In this document: in pieces, positions 37,225 to 45,767 of the stretch
Numbering within the stretch: the first letter of the stretch is position 1
Layout of the letters: each line of letters begins with the position of its first letter
Origin: Anaerolineae bacterium
GTDB lineage: Bacteria; Chloroflexota; Anaerolineae; Aggregatilineales; Phototrophicaceae
NCBI GenBank assembly: GCA_022842885.1
Contig: JALHOR010000009.1
Location: 34,514-98,513, forward strand
Length of the DNA: 64,000 nt
Reading direction: 5' to 3'
Notes under the pieces: model-generated
Told to the model about the DNA's origin: nothing
Database searches by the model: none
Seen by the model: the letters and a program-made list of their open reading frames with translations, nothing else
Position numbers and translations under genes: made by a program

Positions 37225-37689
37225 TTATGCTTCTTCGCAAAATGCGATAAAACGCTCGCTAAAAATACTCAAGGGCGGATTAAGCACTTTGCCAACTTGC
37301 CACAACGTTATCCCAATAGACTCTTCGTTGCCTGCAAAATCGGCGACATTATTCAATTCTGTCTGAAAAATTGCTCCAAATTCTAGCTTATCCTCAATCC
37401 GAACTTTGCAAAAACCTTTGAAAATAAGGTCGCCCGCTACCTGCCCAGATTCTTCCATAAGTTCACGGCGGGCGCATTCTTCTAATGTTTCGCCGGGTTC
37501 AAGTCCGCCACCCGGAACTTCCCATTGGGTGCGTTCCCGATTGTGCATCAGCACATAATGCCCCTGATATTGGGCAACCACAATTGCCCAAGTGATAGGA
37601 ATATGCCGTTCTTGTTCTGGTAATTCGGGCGTGGTTGCTGGCAAAAACGCAAATAACTCTGCGCCAGTACGACTGCGGGCAATAACCAT
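37225..37689 (-). CDS. Nudix hydrolase
   Basis: The protein has 154 residues. A complete Nudix box is seen in GGGLEPGETLEECARRELMEE followed by SG, fitting G-x5-E-x7-R-E-x2-E-E-x-G. The core WAIVVAQYQGHYVLMHNRER precedes it. The family cleaves nucleoside diphosphates linked to another moiety, such as oxidised nucleotides or NDP-sugars. The specificity is not readable. It starts 7 bp after the O-antigen-ligase-like gene, so the two are probably co-transcribed. Confidence 0.9.
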   Translation of the reverse strand: MVIARSRTGAELFAFLPATTPELPEQERHIPITWAIVVAQYQGHYVLMHNRERTQWEVPGGGLEPGETLEECARRELMEESGQVAGDLIFKGFCKVRIEDKLEFGAIFQTELNNVADFAGNEESIGITLWQVGKVLNPPLSIFSERFIAFCEEA

Positions 37690-37696
37690 TTTCGCC

Positions 37697-39532
37697 TCAC
37701 CATCCTACCTGTGGTAAAAATTGTGGCGCAATCACATCACGCAAGTATTGAAAACGTGCCATATTGATGCCCCAAGGCGATTCGAGTTGCTCAGGTTCAA
37801 TCCGTAATCCACCTATCAGAACTCCGCTATAAACTTGTGCTTGACGCTCAAAAATTTGCCAACTAGGTGCCAATGCTTGTGCCTGCTGAATTGCACTTAT
37901 GGCTGATAATTTATCGTTATTTTGCCAATGCAAGGCGGCTAGGTTTGACCATGCCGTTGCTTGATAGGGTTCAAGCGCCAGATAACGCGCATATGCATCC
38001 AGCGCCGGTTGAATAGCCTTTTCATCACCTTTGCTGGCGGCAAGCCCAAATAAATACCCCTGCTGCAAATGATAGGCAGGCTGGTAAGGGTCAGCCGCAA
38101 TGATGGCTTGTAAAGCCTGTGCTGATTCGGCAAAAGTATCATTTTTGAGCGCATCTGCCAGTATCGCATAATAACGCATATAGTGCGTCGTATGCCAAAA
38201 ACCCAACCCGATAAGCACACCCCATAAAACTATCATCCCTATCGGATGCCCACGCTGCCGCCACGCGGGAGTCATGCGAACAGGTTGCACCGGAACTATC
38301 ACCATAATCAATGTGAATAGACCGACTAAGGCAATCAAGGGCATCATTGCTGGGGTATCAAAAAGATGATGGACAATAAAACCAGATAACGCCGCAACAC
38401 CACCCATCCACAACGGGCGGTCTTGAGGCGGCAATGCCTGCCAATTGTGCCAACCAGCACGCACTATGACAAAACCTGAAATCAACATCGCCAATAAGCC
38501 CGGCAAGCCCAATTCTGCCAGAATTGTCAGCGGCAAATTGTGGGCATGGCTGTGTGGTTGCCCCGGTGGAATGCTATCAAATCGCGCTAGATGATAGCCA
38601 TAGGTGAATAATCCGTGTCCGGTCAAAGGTTTTTCACTGAACATGGCGATGGCAGCATTCCATAAATAAGTTCGTAAATCCGCAGAACGCCCCCCGGATG
38701 AGAATGAGCGAAAAATAATGATAGCTACCAACAAACCCGCGACGAATAAGCCAACTGTAGCTAGCCCAATGAGCCATTGCTGTTTTCGGGGTTGGGACTG
38801 CCAAAAAGCCACTAATTTTTTCCAAGAAAGCAGTTCTAAGTGTGCCAACAACATAATCAAGACGATCACTGCCGCCGCCAAGCCAAGCCATGCCCCGCGC
38901 GAATTCGTCGCCATCAACAAAAAAAGCGCAGCCAAGGCATACCCGCCGATAAGCCAACGTGCAATGCGATTGCGAAACATAAAAATGAGCATCATCAGCA
39001 TTGGCAGCAGCACCACCAAGTACGCCCCTAATGCATTCGGATTACCAATCAAACTCACTGGACGATTGTCTAGTCCAGATATGATTAAGTTTATTGTTTG
39101 CAGCAGCCCAATTGCGACCACAATGATGCTGCTGAATAAAAAGGCTTCGCTGAATAAACGCCGCGAAAAACCTTGGGTTATCAAATCGCTCAACACATAC
39201 CAAATCGCCGCATATAACCCCATATACCATAGAGCTTCTAGGCTGCGTCGTGTAGTTTCAGGATTGGCGACGATGGATATTGCGAAAACCAACATCCACA
39301 GCGGCAGCACGGTGTCTAAGGGTGTGCGAAACCATGCCCGTTGCCGATGCCACCATAACCAACTACTGATAGACCCCGCCAAAATCAATAATGTGAGGGG
39401 CTGAAATTCAATCATTGCCAGTACAGCGTTAAAGGTCGCGCCGAGTATCGTTAAATAAATCACGACGGCGAGCAAAATCAGCCGTATAATGCGTTGAGTG
39501 CTAGGTTTCAAATGCTGAATCATAATGAGCAT
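37697..39532 (-). CDS. O-antigen ligase-like membrane protein with C-terminal TPRs
   Basis: The protein has 611 residues. About 11-12 membrane helices fill the first 430 residues. The Wzy_C-type central loop, with LTGHGLFTYGYHLARFDSI and HSHAHNLPLTILAELGLPG, fits the WaaL/Wzy ligase pattern. The C-terminal 150 residues hold TPR-like units (ALQAIIAADPYQPAYHLQQG, ALDAYARYLALEPYQATAW), a layout common in Gram-positive and Chloroflexota ligases. It would polymerise or ligate a lipid-linked glycan at the outer face of the membrane. ATG 39523 is an alternative start. The divergent gene starts only 58 bp away. Confidence 0.85.
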   Translation of the reverse strand: MLIMIQHLKPSTQRIIRLILLAVVIYLTILGATFNAVLAMIEFQPLTLLILAGSISSWLWWHRQRAWFRTPLDTVLPLWMLVFAISIVANPETTRRSLEALWYMGLYAAIWYVLSDLITQGFSRRLFSEAFLFSSIIVVAIGLLQTINLIISGLDNRPVSLIGNPNALGAYLVVLLPMLMMLIFMFRNRIARWLIGGYALAALFLLMATNSRGAWLGLAAAVIVLIMLLAHLELLSWKKLVAFWQSQPRKQQWLIGLATVGLFVAGLLVAIIIFRSFSSGGRSADLRTYLWNAAIAMFSEKPLTGHGLFTYGYHLARFDSIPPGQPHSHAHNLPLTILAELGLPGLLAMLISGFVIVRAGWHNWQALPPQDRPLWMGGVAALSGFIVHHLFDTPAMMPLIALVGLFTLIMVIVPVQPVRMTPAWRQRGHPIGMIVLWGVLIGLGFWHTTHYMRYYAILADALKNDTFAESAQALQAIIAADPYQPAYHLQQGYLFGLAASKGDEKAIQPALDAYARYLALEPYQATAWSNLAALHWQNNDKLSAISAIQQAQALAPSWQIFERQAQVYSGVLIGGLRIEPEQLESPWGINMARFQYLRDVIAPQFLPQVGW

Positions 39533-39590
39533 TTTCTTTGCTGGTATAGTGGCGAAGCCCGAACCGACTTAAGACAGGATGATACTGCTG

Positions 39591-40781
39591 ATGACGACAC
39601 AACGCACGGGTTTTATGCTGCGTTTATGGTGGATTGCGCCGCTAGTGTGTGTTTTGTATGTGCTGCTATTGGTGATACAGCGGGGTGATGCCTTTGTGTT
39701 AGTAACATTAGGGGCAAAATATGCGCCGTCAGAACTCACAGAATTTGTTTATAGTGAGGAAGGTTATGATGGGCAGTCGGTCTATTATATTGCCCGATAT
39801 GGTTGGGACGGTGCGCCCTATATTGATGCTCCCGCCTATCGTTATCAGCGAATTTTGCTGCCAATTTTAGGTAGAGGCTTGGCATTCGGGCAAGCCGATT
39901 GGGTCATCTGGACGCTGCTATTGGTCAATTTGGTTGCATTGGCAGGCGGCACATGGTTGCTAGAAAAATTACTGCGCGAATACGGCGTGAGTCGCTGGTA
40001 TGCGGTTGGGTATGCTCTTTCGATTGGGGTTTTGGGCGCAGCCCGTTTGACGACGACTGAAACATTGGCATATGGTTTGGTTATTGGGGGCATTTATCTG
40101 GCAAAGCGTGAACAATGGTTATGGAGTGCTTTGATTTTCGCACTAGCGGCGTTGGCAAAAGAAATGACACTGATTTTTCCGGCGGCATATACACTACATC
40201 TCTTATTTGTATCCCCCAAAAATACCCGCTGGCTGCCGCGCTTTAGCCGTGCCGTTTTATTTGGGCTGATTGCTGTATTGCCCTTTTTGGTATGGCAGGG
40301 CATCTTATATCAACAATTTGGGGCATTGGGGGTAGGCAGCGGCGGGGAATTAGCCACTAATTTTGAACTCATCCCGTTCATGGGTTTCATTCGCATTTTG
40401 ACCGAAGGAGGTACAAGTGCTTTTGCCTTACTCGCACCCTTAATTTTGCTTTTTGTTTTACTGCCAACCTTGTGGGGGATGGGACGCTGCTGGCATGATG
40501 GGCGGGTTTTTTGGGCAAATCGCACTTTGCCTAAAGAAAATCAAAAACGCGGTTGGACAATTGAAACATCATTGCTATGTATCAACGTGGTATTGATGTT
40601 ATTTGTACCATTTTCGACTTATCGAGAAATCCTAGGCATTTTGCGTTTTATTGTTGGGCTGCAAATTGCTGTTATCCTGTATGCGGCAGCCCGTCGTCAG
40701 CGGCGTATTTTGATGTATAGCACCTTCTGGTTCATGACAAGCCTGATAGTGGTGTTGAGTGATATTGCCCTAAAACCCTAA
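39591..40781 (+). CDS. Multi-pass GT-C-like membrane protein (AZOBR_p60025-like)
   Basis: The protein has 396 residues with about 10 membrane helices. After the first helix, the outside loop SEEGYDGQSVYYIARYGWDG followed by APAYRYQRILLPILGR is a strong match to the pattern I recall for the AZOBR_p60025 cell-surface glycopolymer formation family, a GT-C-like fold whose first loop carries the catalytic acidic residues. It is divergent from an O-antigen-ligase-like gene, so the two may act on the same surface glycan. ATG 39591 has AGGA 11 bp upstream; ATG 39579 would overlap that site. The specific sugar is unknown. Confidence 0.75.
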   Translation: MTTQRTGFMLRLWWIAPLVCVLYVLLLVIQRGDAFVLVTLGAKYAPSELTEFVYSEEGYDGQSVYYIARYGWDGAPYIDAPAYRYQRILLPILGRGLAFGQADWVIWTLLLVNLVALAGGTWLLEKLLREYGVSRWYAVGYALSIGVLGAARLTTTETLAYGLVIGGIYLAKREQWLWSALIFALAALAKEMTLIFPAAYTLHLLFVSPKNTRWLPRFSRAVLFGLIAVLPFLVWQGILYQQFGALGVGSGGELATNFELIPFMGFIRILTEGGTSAFALLAPLILLFVLLPTLWGMGRCWHDGRVFWANRTLPKENQKRGWTIETSLLCINVVLMLFVPFSTYREILGILRFIVGLQIAVILYAAARRQRRILMYSTFWFMTSLIVVLSDIALKP

Positions 40782-40791
40782 AGTGCAAATT

Positions 40792-41436
40792 TTATGCGGT
40801 ATGGGGTGGTGGCAAATAGGCTTTCAGGATATGCAACAATGCTTGTGTTATCTGTTCAGCGGGCAAAGACGCATCTACACGCCGCCACCGCTGCGGTTGG
40901 GCAGCCATCAGGTCTTCATAGCCCGCATAGACACGCTGATGAAATGCCAATTCCATGGCATCCAAGCGATTGAAATCCTCGGCATGGAGCAATCGCGCCC
41001 GCTGCCGCCGTGCCAACCCTATCTCCGGTTTTAAATCGAGATAAAGTGTCAGATGGGGTTGCAAGCCACCCGTGGCAAAGTGCAAAATTTGCCGCAAATG
41101 ATCTAAATTTAAGCCATGCCCATAGCCTTGATATGCTAACGTTGAATCGGCATAGCGGTCACAGAACACAATTTGCCCTTCTGCCAATTTAGGACGAATC
41201 AATTCCCCAACCAACTGCGCCCGTGATGCACAAAATAAAAGCAATTCGGTAGCTGGCAACACTGTATAATTCGATTTATTGTCCAGCACCAATGCCCGGA
41301 TTTCGTCGCCCAACGGTGTGCCGCCCGGTTCACGGGTGAGCAGAACCGGATAGCCGAGTTCGTGCAACGCTGCCAGCACTTGGCGGGCTTGGGTGGTTTT
41401 ACCACTGCCATCAATGCCTTCAAATGTGATGAACAT
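40792..41436 (-). CDS. tmk: Thymidylate kinase
   Basis: The protein has 214 residues. Motifs in order are FEGIDGSGKTTQ (P-loop), LTREPGGTPLGDEIR, FCDRYADSTLAYQGYG (DR-Y-x-D-S) and the LID-region RRQRAR. It phosphorylates dTMP to dTDP, an essential step in making dTTP. The length and all key residues match bacterial Tmk. It lies after the Ycf45-like ATPase gene on the same strand but is separated from it by a strong terminator, so it likely has its own promoter within about 100 bp. Confidence 0.95.
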   Translation of the reverse strand: MFITFEGIDGSGKTTQARQVLAALHELGYPVLLTREPGGTPLGDEIRALVLDNKSNYTVLPATELLLFCASRAQLVGELIRPKLAEGQIVFCDRYADSTLAYQGYGHGLNLDHLRQILHFATGGLQPHLTLYLDLKPEIGLARRQRARLLHAEDFNRLDAMELAFHQRVYAGYEDLMAAQPQRWRRVDASLPAEQITQALLHILKAYLPPPHTA

Positions 41437-41511
41437 TGGTCAGCCTCAATTGCTAAAATAAATAGGCGGTACGATTTAACCACGAAGCGCACTAATCCCA
41501 TAGGGGAAATT

Positions 41512-41537
41512 AAAAAGGGGCGCTATCACCCCTTTTT
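41512..41537 (-). terminator. Intrinsic terminator of the Ycf45-like gene
   Basis: AAAAAGGGG (41512-41520) and CCCCTTTTT (41529-41537) form a perfect 9-bp stem with an 8-nt loop, with T-tracts on both strands. On the minus strand it directly follows the Ycf45-like gene stop at 41561. Confidence 0.88.
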
Positions 41538-41560
41538 GTGTGGATATGGTGTTCAGTATT

Positions 41561-43270
41561 TTAACTCGCCATAGTATCGCGGGTGAGGCGCACATAACGC
41601 TGGTCACTATCGCCGTAACTCTGCGAGAAGATACCTGCCTGCCGTGCCATCCGGTGTTGCTGCCGCCGTACATGTGCCACCTGTGGCGTTAAATCAACCA
41701 GATTTTCCCCCGCTTGAATCCGTTGAATTGCCGTCTGCGTCTCTAGCATCGCTGCGCCAAAAGGGTCATGGTCGCGTTCCTCCAATTTAAAGAGGTCAAC
41801 TAGAAAATTTTCCATCTGCGAAACAGTATTGGCACGCAAGACATAAATCGGCATTCCACGCCGTTCCGCATCCGTGACCATCTTGGGACGGTTGCGATAA
41901 TAGGTTTTGAGCGTGACAATGGCATTCACATCGCCAAATTCATCGCTCACATTTAATGGCACATTCAAGCGTCGGGCGGCTTGCAACAACCGATTGCGAG
42001 CAACACCGAAGGCATACACTGTGATAGGCTGCAAATCGCGCCGGGTGGCTACCAGTGACAGCGCCATATCAAAATCGCCACTGTCTTCGTCCTCTGCCAT
42101 CTCATAATCATCAAGCAACGCATATGAACGGGACATTGCCCGCCCCGGTTTGGGTGCGGGTGGCGTATTGCGTCGTGTACCCGTCTCACGGTCTTTACTG
42201 TCTTTGGTCAGGCTGTTGTTTAACCGCGCATCATTTGCCGCGTACACCATTTGCGTATGAATCGCGCCAGCAGTATCGCGGTTGCGCTGTTCCATTTGTT
42301 GCGGTTTGCCGCGCAGCAACCCATCCACACTCTCGGCAACATCAGGATGCACTGCCATTTGGTCACGGGTTTGCAATTCCACCAAAATACTAAAGGTCGG
42401 TGGCGCACGCCGTTCCAAAACCGTTTTTTGTGTTCCACGGCGGCGAGCTTCTTCGTCAGACAATGTAACTGATTCGATGCCGCCGATTAAATCTGAAAGT
42501 GTCGGATTCATCATCAGATTTTGCAGCGCATTACCGTGTGCTGTGCCAATCAACTGCACGCCGCGTTCAGCAATCGTGCGGGCTGCCAATGCTTCTAATT
42601 CACGCCCAATTTCATCAATGATGATGACTTCAGGGTTATGATTTTCGACAGCTTCTATCATCACTTCATGCTGTTTTTCTGGGTGCGAGACTTGCATCCG
42701 GCGAGCTTTGCCAACGGCAGGATGGGGAACATCGCCATCGCCGCCGATTTCGTTGGATGTATCCACAATGACAACGCGCTTGGTTTCTGCCAAAACTCGC
42801 GCTGATTCGCGCAGCATCGTCGTTTTGCCCACGCCGGGCGGACCCAACATGAGTAAATTTTTCCCAGATTTAATCAAATCTTCAATGATGTCAATCGTGC
42901 CATACACCGCCCGCCCGATACGGCAGGTCAGCCCGACCACTTCGCCACGCCGATTCCGAATAGCAGAAATACGATGCAATGTGCGCGTCATCCCGGCGCG
43001 GTTATCCGCGTCGAAGTACAACCGCCGAATCATATTGTCCAAATCTTTACGGGTGACTTCAGCATCCGAGAGGGCGATTTCTCCCTCTACGTAACGGGCG
43101 GTAGGGATGCGTCCCATATCGAGGATAATTTCTAGCAGATTGTTGATATTGTTATGAGCTTCTAGCGCCTGATTGATGCGCCCCGGCAACACGGCTTTCA
43201 GCCGGTCAATGTCATCGGTGATGCGTCGCTCCATTAAGAATACCGATACCCCTTTGCTGTCCGTTGTCAT
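41561..43270 (-). CDS. Ycf45-like AAA ATPase with C-terminal R3H domain
   Basis: The protein has 569 residues. The N-terminal 100 residues form a SpoIIIAA-like helical start, followed by a P-loop NTPase with LMLGPPGVGKTTMLR, VIVDTSNEIGGDG, EVIIIDEIGRELEA (Walker B) and GTAHGNALQNLM. This is the ring-ATPase pattern of SpoIIIAA and plastid/cyanobacterial Ycf45. A linker at about 355-395 is followed by a C-terminal region ending in an R3H-type motif, VRRQQHRMAR. R3H domains bind single-stranded nucleic acid, so a DNA or RNA handling role is likely, but the biological process is not established. It is followed by a strong terminator. A small hairpin sits directly upstream of its ATG. Confidence 0.85.
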   Translation of the reverse strand: MTTDSKGVSVFLMERRITDDIDRLKAVLPGRINQALEAHNNINNLLEIILDMGRIPTARYVEGEIALSDAEVTRKDLDNMIRRLYFDADNRAGMTRTLHRISAIRNRRGEVVGLTCRIGRAVYGTIDIIEDLIKSGKNLLMLGPPGVGKTTMLRESARVLAETKRVVIVDTSNEIGGDGDVPHPAVGKARRMQVSHPEKQHEVMIEAVENHNPEVIIIDEIGRELEALAARTIAERGVQLIGTAHGNALQNLMMNPTLSDLIGGIESVTLSDEEARRRGTQKTVLERRAPPTFSILVELQTRDQMAVHPDVAESVDGLLRGKPQQMEQRNRDTAGAIHTQMVYAANDARLNNSLTKDSKDRETGTRRNTPPAPKPGRAMSRSYALLDDYEMAEDEDSGDFDMALSLVATRRDLQPITVYAFGVARNRLLQAARRLNVPLNVSDEFGDVNAIVTLKTYYRNRPKMVTDAERRGMPIYVLRANTVSQMENFLVDLFKLEERDHDPFGAAMLETQTAIQRIQAGENLVDLTPQVAHVRRQQHRMARQAGIFSQSYGDSDQRYVRLTRDTMAS

Positions 43271-43277
43271 GTGAACA

Positions 43278-43294
43278 TTCCGTTTTTCACGGAA
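43278..43294 (-). promoter_or_regulatory. Hairpin overlapping the ribosome-binding site
   Basis: On the minus strand, TTCCGT and ACGGAA pair across a 5-nt GAAAA loop. The right arm contains GGAA, the only ribosome-binding-like sequence, 7 nt before the ATG at 43270. The hairpin could limit translation of the Ycf45-like gene. Confidence 0.35.
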
Positions 43295-43363
43295 GGATAG
43301 GCTTTGCTCACCCAGTGAGTCAGGCGTCTATCCCTGCCTGCGGGGTTTCCCACACCCCGATTT

Positions 43364-44353
43364 TTACCCGACAGGGGTCATCGTTTTATCCTCAGTGCCG
43401 GGCGGGTCTATGGTACAGCGGATTTGTGGTGCGATATTTTGCACCGTTTCTAACTTACCTTTTAATTTTAAAGGACTATAGGCTTGTTGGCGAATCCCAG
43501 CTGCAATATGTTTGACCATGATGGCTTGTTCGACCCATGCCTCAAACTCTAATGCTTGCAGCGCGGTTTCTAACCAACCTTGATAACTGCGAACACACAC
43601 ATAAATCGGCACCTTTTGCGCGGCATCTAACTGTGCCAGCACTGCTTCCAGAATATCAGCGGCTTCCGGCAGCACATCAGGATGGATATACGGCAAAACA
43701 TAAATCCCTTGGTCGCCCTCTGATACGGTGATATAGGCTTCTACCTGCCCATTTTTGCGATACACCCAACCATTCATATCGCCGGGTGGTGCCATCACTT
43801 GCTGAATCATCGGCGGGATAGTGCTGCATATCAGCGACATAATGCCTACTTGGTCATTGCCTGTTTCTGGACGCAGCAGAGTCGTAGCTTGGGTTTTATC
43901 TAGCTTGACCGGACTGTGCCGCCAAATGGTTTGCCGGGCATAAGTCGCAAACCGCGCTGTTCGCAAGGTCTGGAACAAGTGGCTATCTGGCTCAACTTCT
44001 GCCACTAAGGCATGAGCGCCATGTTTGCCGGCTTCGCGTGCCATCGCATCCAAAATATGCAACCAAATCGTATTTTCGGTATCTTCTGCCAAGGTTGGTG
44101 CCAGATAGACAATATGGGCATTTAAATCTTCTTGCCGATACCGGAACTGCCCGACCACATGCTGATGGTCTGACCGCGTTACTAGCGTATAGACACCCCG
44201 CGAGAACAATATATTGGAGAGCAGTGCGCTGTGCGCCCCGCGGGCATCGCGGGTTAAACCCATCTCGCTATCCAAAATCATGCTGCTGCCACTTAACCGC
44301 CGCAGCAGTGGAATATCTACTAATGTGATGGTTCTGGTATCGGGTGATGCCAT
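43364..44353 (-). CDS. GNAT-like protein of unknown function
   Basis: The protein has 329 residues. The central region HIVYLAPTLAEDTENTIWLHILDAM, then ALVAEVEPDSHLFQTLRTARF and ATYARQTIWR, has the shape of a GNAT fold: an acetyl-CoA-binding strand and helix, then a terminal strand. The typical Q/RxxGxG/A motif is absent, so it may be a degenerate or non-catalytic acetyltransferase. The second half has a related strand pattern (PIYVCVRSYQGWLETALQAL), suggesting a double GNAT-like protein. ATG 44353 follows GGAGG at 8-nt spacing. It is the upstream neighbour of the Ycf45-like gene, 93 bp away. Confidence 0.65.
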   Translation of the reverse strand: MASPDTRTITLVDIPLLRRLSGSSMILDSEMGLTRDARGAHSALLSNILFSRGVYTLVTRSDHQHVVGQFRYRQEDLNAHIVYLAPTLAEDTENTIWLHILDAMAREAGKHGAHALVAEVEPDSHLFQTLRTARFATYARQTIWRHSPVKLDKTQATTLLRPETGNDQVGIMSLICSTIPPMIQQVMAPPGDMNGWVYRKNGQVEAYITVSEGDQGIYVLPYIHPDVLPEAADILEAVLAQLDAAQKVPIYVCVRSYQGWLETALQALEFEAWVEQAIMVKHIAAGIRQQAYSPLKLKGKLETVQNIAPQIRCTIDPPGTEDKTMTPVG

Positions 44354-44654
44354 CGTCTCATCCTCCAACTGCGTGCTGTTGATGATGTTCACAGAATATC
44401 TGCACACCCCTATTTTATAAGGGAACACGCGAATTGTGTATTTATCACTTTAACATAGATTATAACCCCTGTCTGGTATGTTCGAGACGCTTTTCTTATC
44501 CTACACCTGTTCTGGTCATCGTTTCGGCTCATTATAGGTCATAATGGCTCACAATGTCAAGGTAAGAAAACTCTCCCGATTTTCTACCAAAAAATTAGCG
44601 TTGATTTTGTAATTGATACAAAGTATCATTTAAATCTCGCTTGAAAGAAGTAGG
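44354..44654. other. 301-bp divergent intergenic region
   Basis: No gene is visible here. The region separates the divergent GNAT-like and COG0523 genes and must hold both promoters. It is AT-rich. On the minus strand TTATAAAAT lies about 60 bp from the GNAT-like start. It also holds CATTAT-N5-ATAATG at 44530-44546 and, nearer the COG0523 gene, the TGATAC-N3-GTATCA palindrome annotated separately. Confidence 0.6.
44614..44628 (+). promoter_or_regulatory. Zur-box-like palindrome upstream of the COG0523 cluster
   Basis: TGATAC (44614-44619), AAA, GTATCA (44623-44628) forms a perfect 6-bp inverted repeat with flanking AA and TT. It is 26 bp before the first COG0523 start. Its form resembles the TGATAA-N-TTATCA-type Zur operators of several bacteria. 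The match is by eye, and the Zur of this organism is not in the window. Confidence 0.5.
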
Positions 44655-45767
44655 ATGATACCGATGATACCTGAGAAAAAAAATAAATTTCCAGTTCCGC
44701 TTACCATCTTAACAGGTTTTTTAGGTGCCGGGAAAACCACCTTGCTGAATCGGATTTTGCATAGCGACCATGGCTTAAAAATGGCTGTTTTAGTCAACGA
44801 CTTTGGTGCCATCAATATTGATGCTAACCTAGTCGTTGGAGTCGAGGGCGAGATGGTGCAGCTTTCTAATGGATGTATTTGCTGCACTATTCGGGGCGAT
44901 TTATTGCGGGAAACATTAGCATTGTTGCAACACCCACAACCACCGGAATACATCATTATTGAAACCAGCGGCGTTTCTGACCCGGCGGCTGTCGCCAATA
45001 CTTTTTTTATGCCAGAACTTGCCCCACTGGTGCAGGTAGATGGTGTTATCACCGTGGTAGATACTGACCAAATCCTAACATTGGCTGATTATGACCAGCA
45101 ATATCAACATTTGGCAATGACGCAACTGGTAGTCGCAGATATTATCGTGTTAAATAAAGTAGATTTAGCAACGCCGGAACAATTGAACGCTGTTAAAGCA
45201 TTTGTTTATCGCCTTATTCCTAATGCCCGCATTATAGAAGCAGTTCAAGCCGATGTGCCGCTGCCTTTGTTGATTGGTGTGGGGCAGTTTACGCCAGAAA
45301 AACTCGCCGGGCGTGAAGCTATAGATGTACATGTTCATGCGGCAGATGAAGAAGACCATCACCATCACAACGATGCAACCCACGATAATCACCATGACGA
45401 TCACAGTCTCCTCTTTAATACATGGAGTTGGCAAAGCGATAAACCGCTTTCCACAAAACATCTGCATCAGGTGATTGATGATTTACCTGTCACCATTTTT
45501 CGGGCGAAGGGGATTGTTAATTTACAAGAATATCCAGACCGGCAAGCGGTTTTGCATGTCGTCGGGAAACATGCGGCGCTTGTCCTGACAAAACCTTGGG
45601 AAACAACACCGCAGTCACAGGTCGTAGTCATAGGTGCAGGCGGGGGGGTAGATAGTAATGCCTTGCAAGCGGCTTTTGATAGCTGTATTACGCCGCAGAA
45701 AAAAGAGAAACACCCCAATTTCCCTATGACATGGCAGCGTAAACAGAAGGCAGCATCCCAAGCATGA
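44655..45767 (+). CDS. COG0523 (CobW/ZNG-like) GTPase with His-rich loop
   Basis: The protein has 370 residues. The G3E GTPase motifs are intact: [14 protein letters not shown] (Walker A), the metal motif GCICCTIRGDLL (CxCC), IIETSGVSDPAA and LNKVDLATPEQ (NKxD). A His-rich stretch (about 230-250, HVHAADEEDHHHH and HDNHHDDH) lies before the C-terminal domain. COG0523 proteins use GTP to load zinc or other metals into client enzymes. The upstream Zur-like palindrome and the two ZigA-like genes downstream favour zinc over cobalt or nickel. The next gene overlaps its stop (ATGA). The start may be ATG 44655 or ATG 44664. Confidence 0.9.
   Translation: MIPMIPEKKNKFPVPLTILTGFLGAGKTTLLNRILHSDHGLKMAVLVNDFGAINIDANLVVGVEGEMVQLSNGCICCTIRGDLLRETLALLQHPQPPEYIIIETSGVSDPAAVANTFFMPELAPLVQVDGVITVVDTDQILTLADYDQQYQHLAMTQLVVADIIVLNKVDLATPEQLNAVKAFVYRLIPNARIIEAVQADVPLPLLIGVGQFTPEKLAGREAIDVHVHAADEEDHHHHNDATHDNHHDDHSLLFNTWSWQSDKPLSTKHLHQVIDDLPVTIFRAKGIVNLQEYPDRQAVLHVVGKHAALVLTKPWETTPQSQVVVIGAGGGVDSNALQAAFDSCITPQKKEKHPNFPMTWQRKQKAASQA

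Noticed and set aside
43341..43365. CGGGGT-N7-ACCCCG hairpin plus ATTTTT as a terminator
   Set aside because: The T-run is on the plus strand, but the flanking genes are on the minus strand, so there is no matching transcript.
44354..44654. Cobalamin riboswitch before the CobW-like gene
   Set aside because: No B12-box or typical fold was visible in the 301-bp region. The ZigA-type neighbours point to zinc, not cobalamin.
45340..45410. His-rich stretch as evidence for a nickel chaperone (HypB/UreG)
   Set aside because: The GTPase motifs and CxCC belong to COG0523, and no urease or hydrogenase genes are near.
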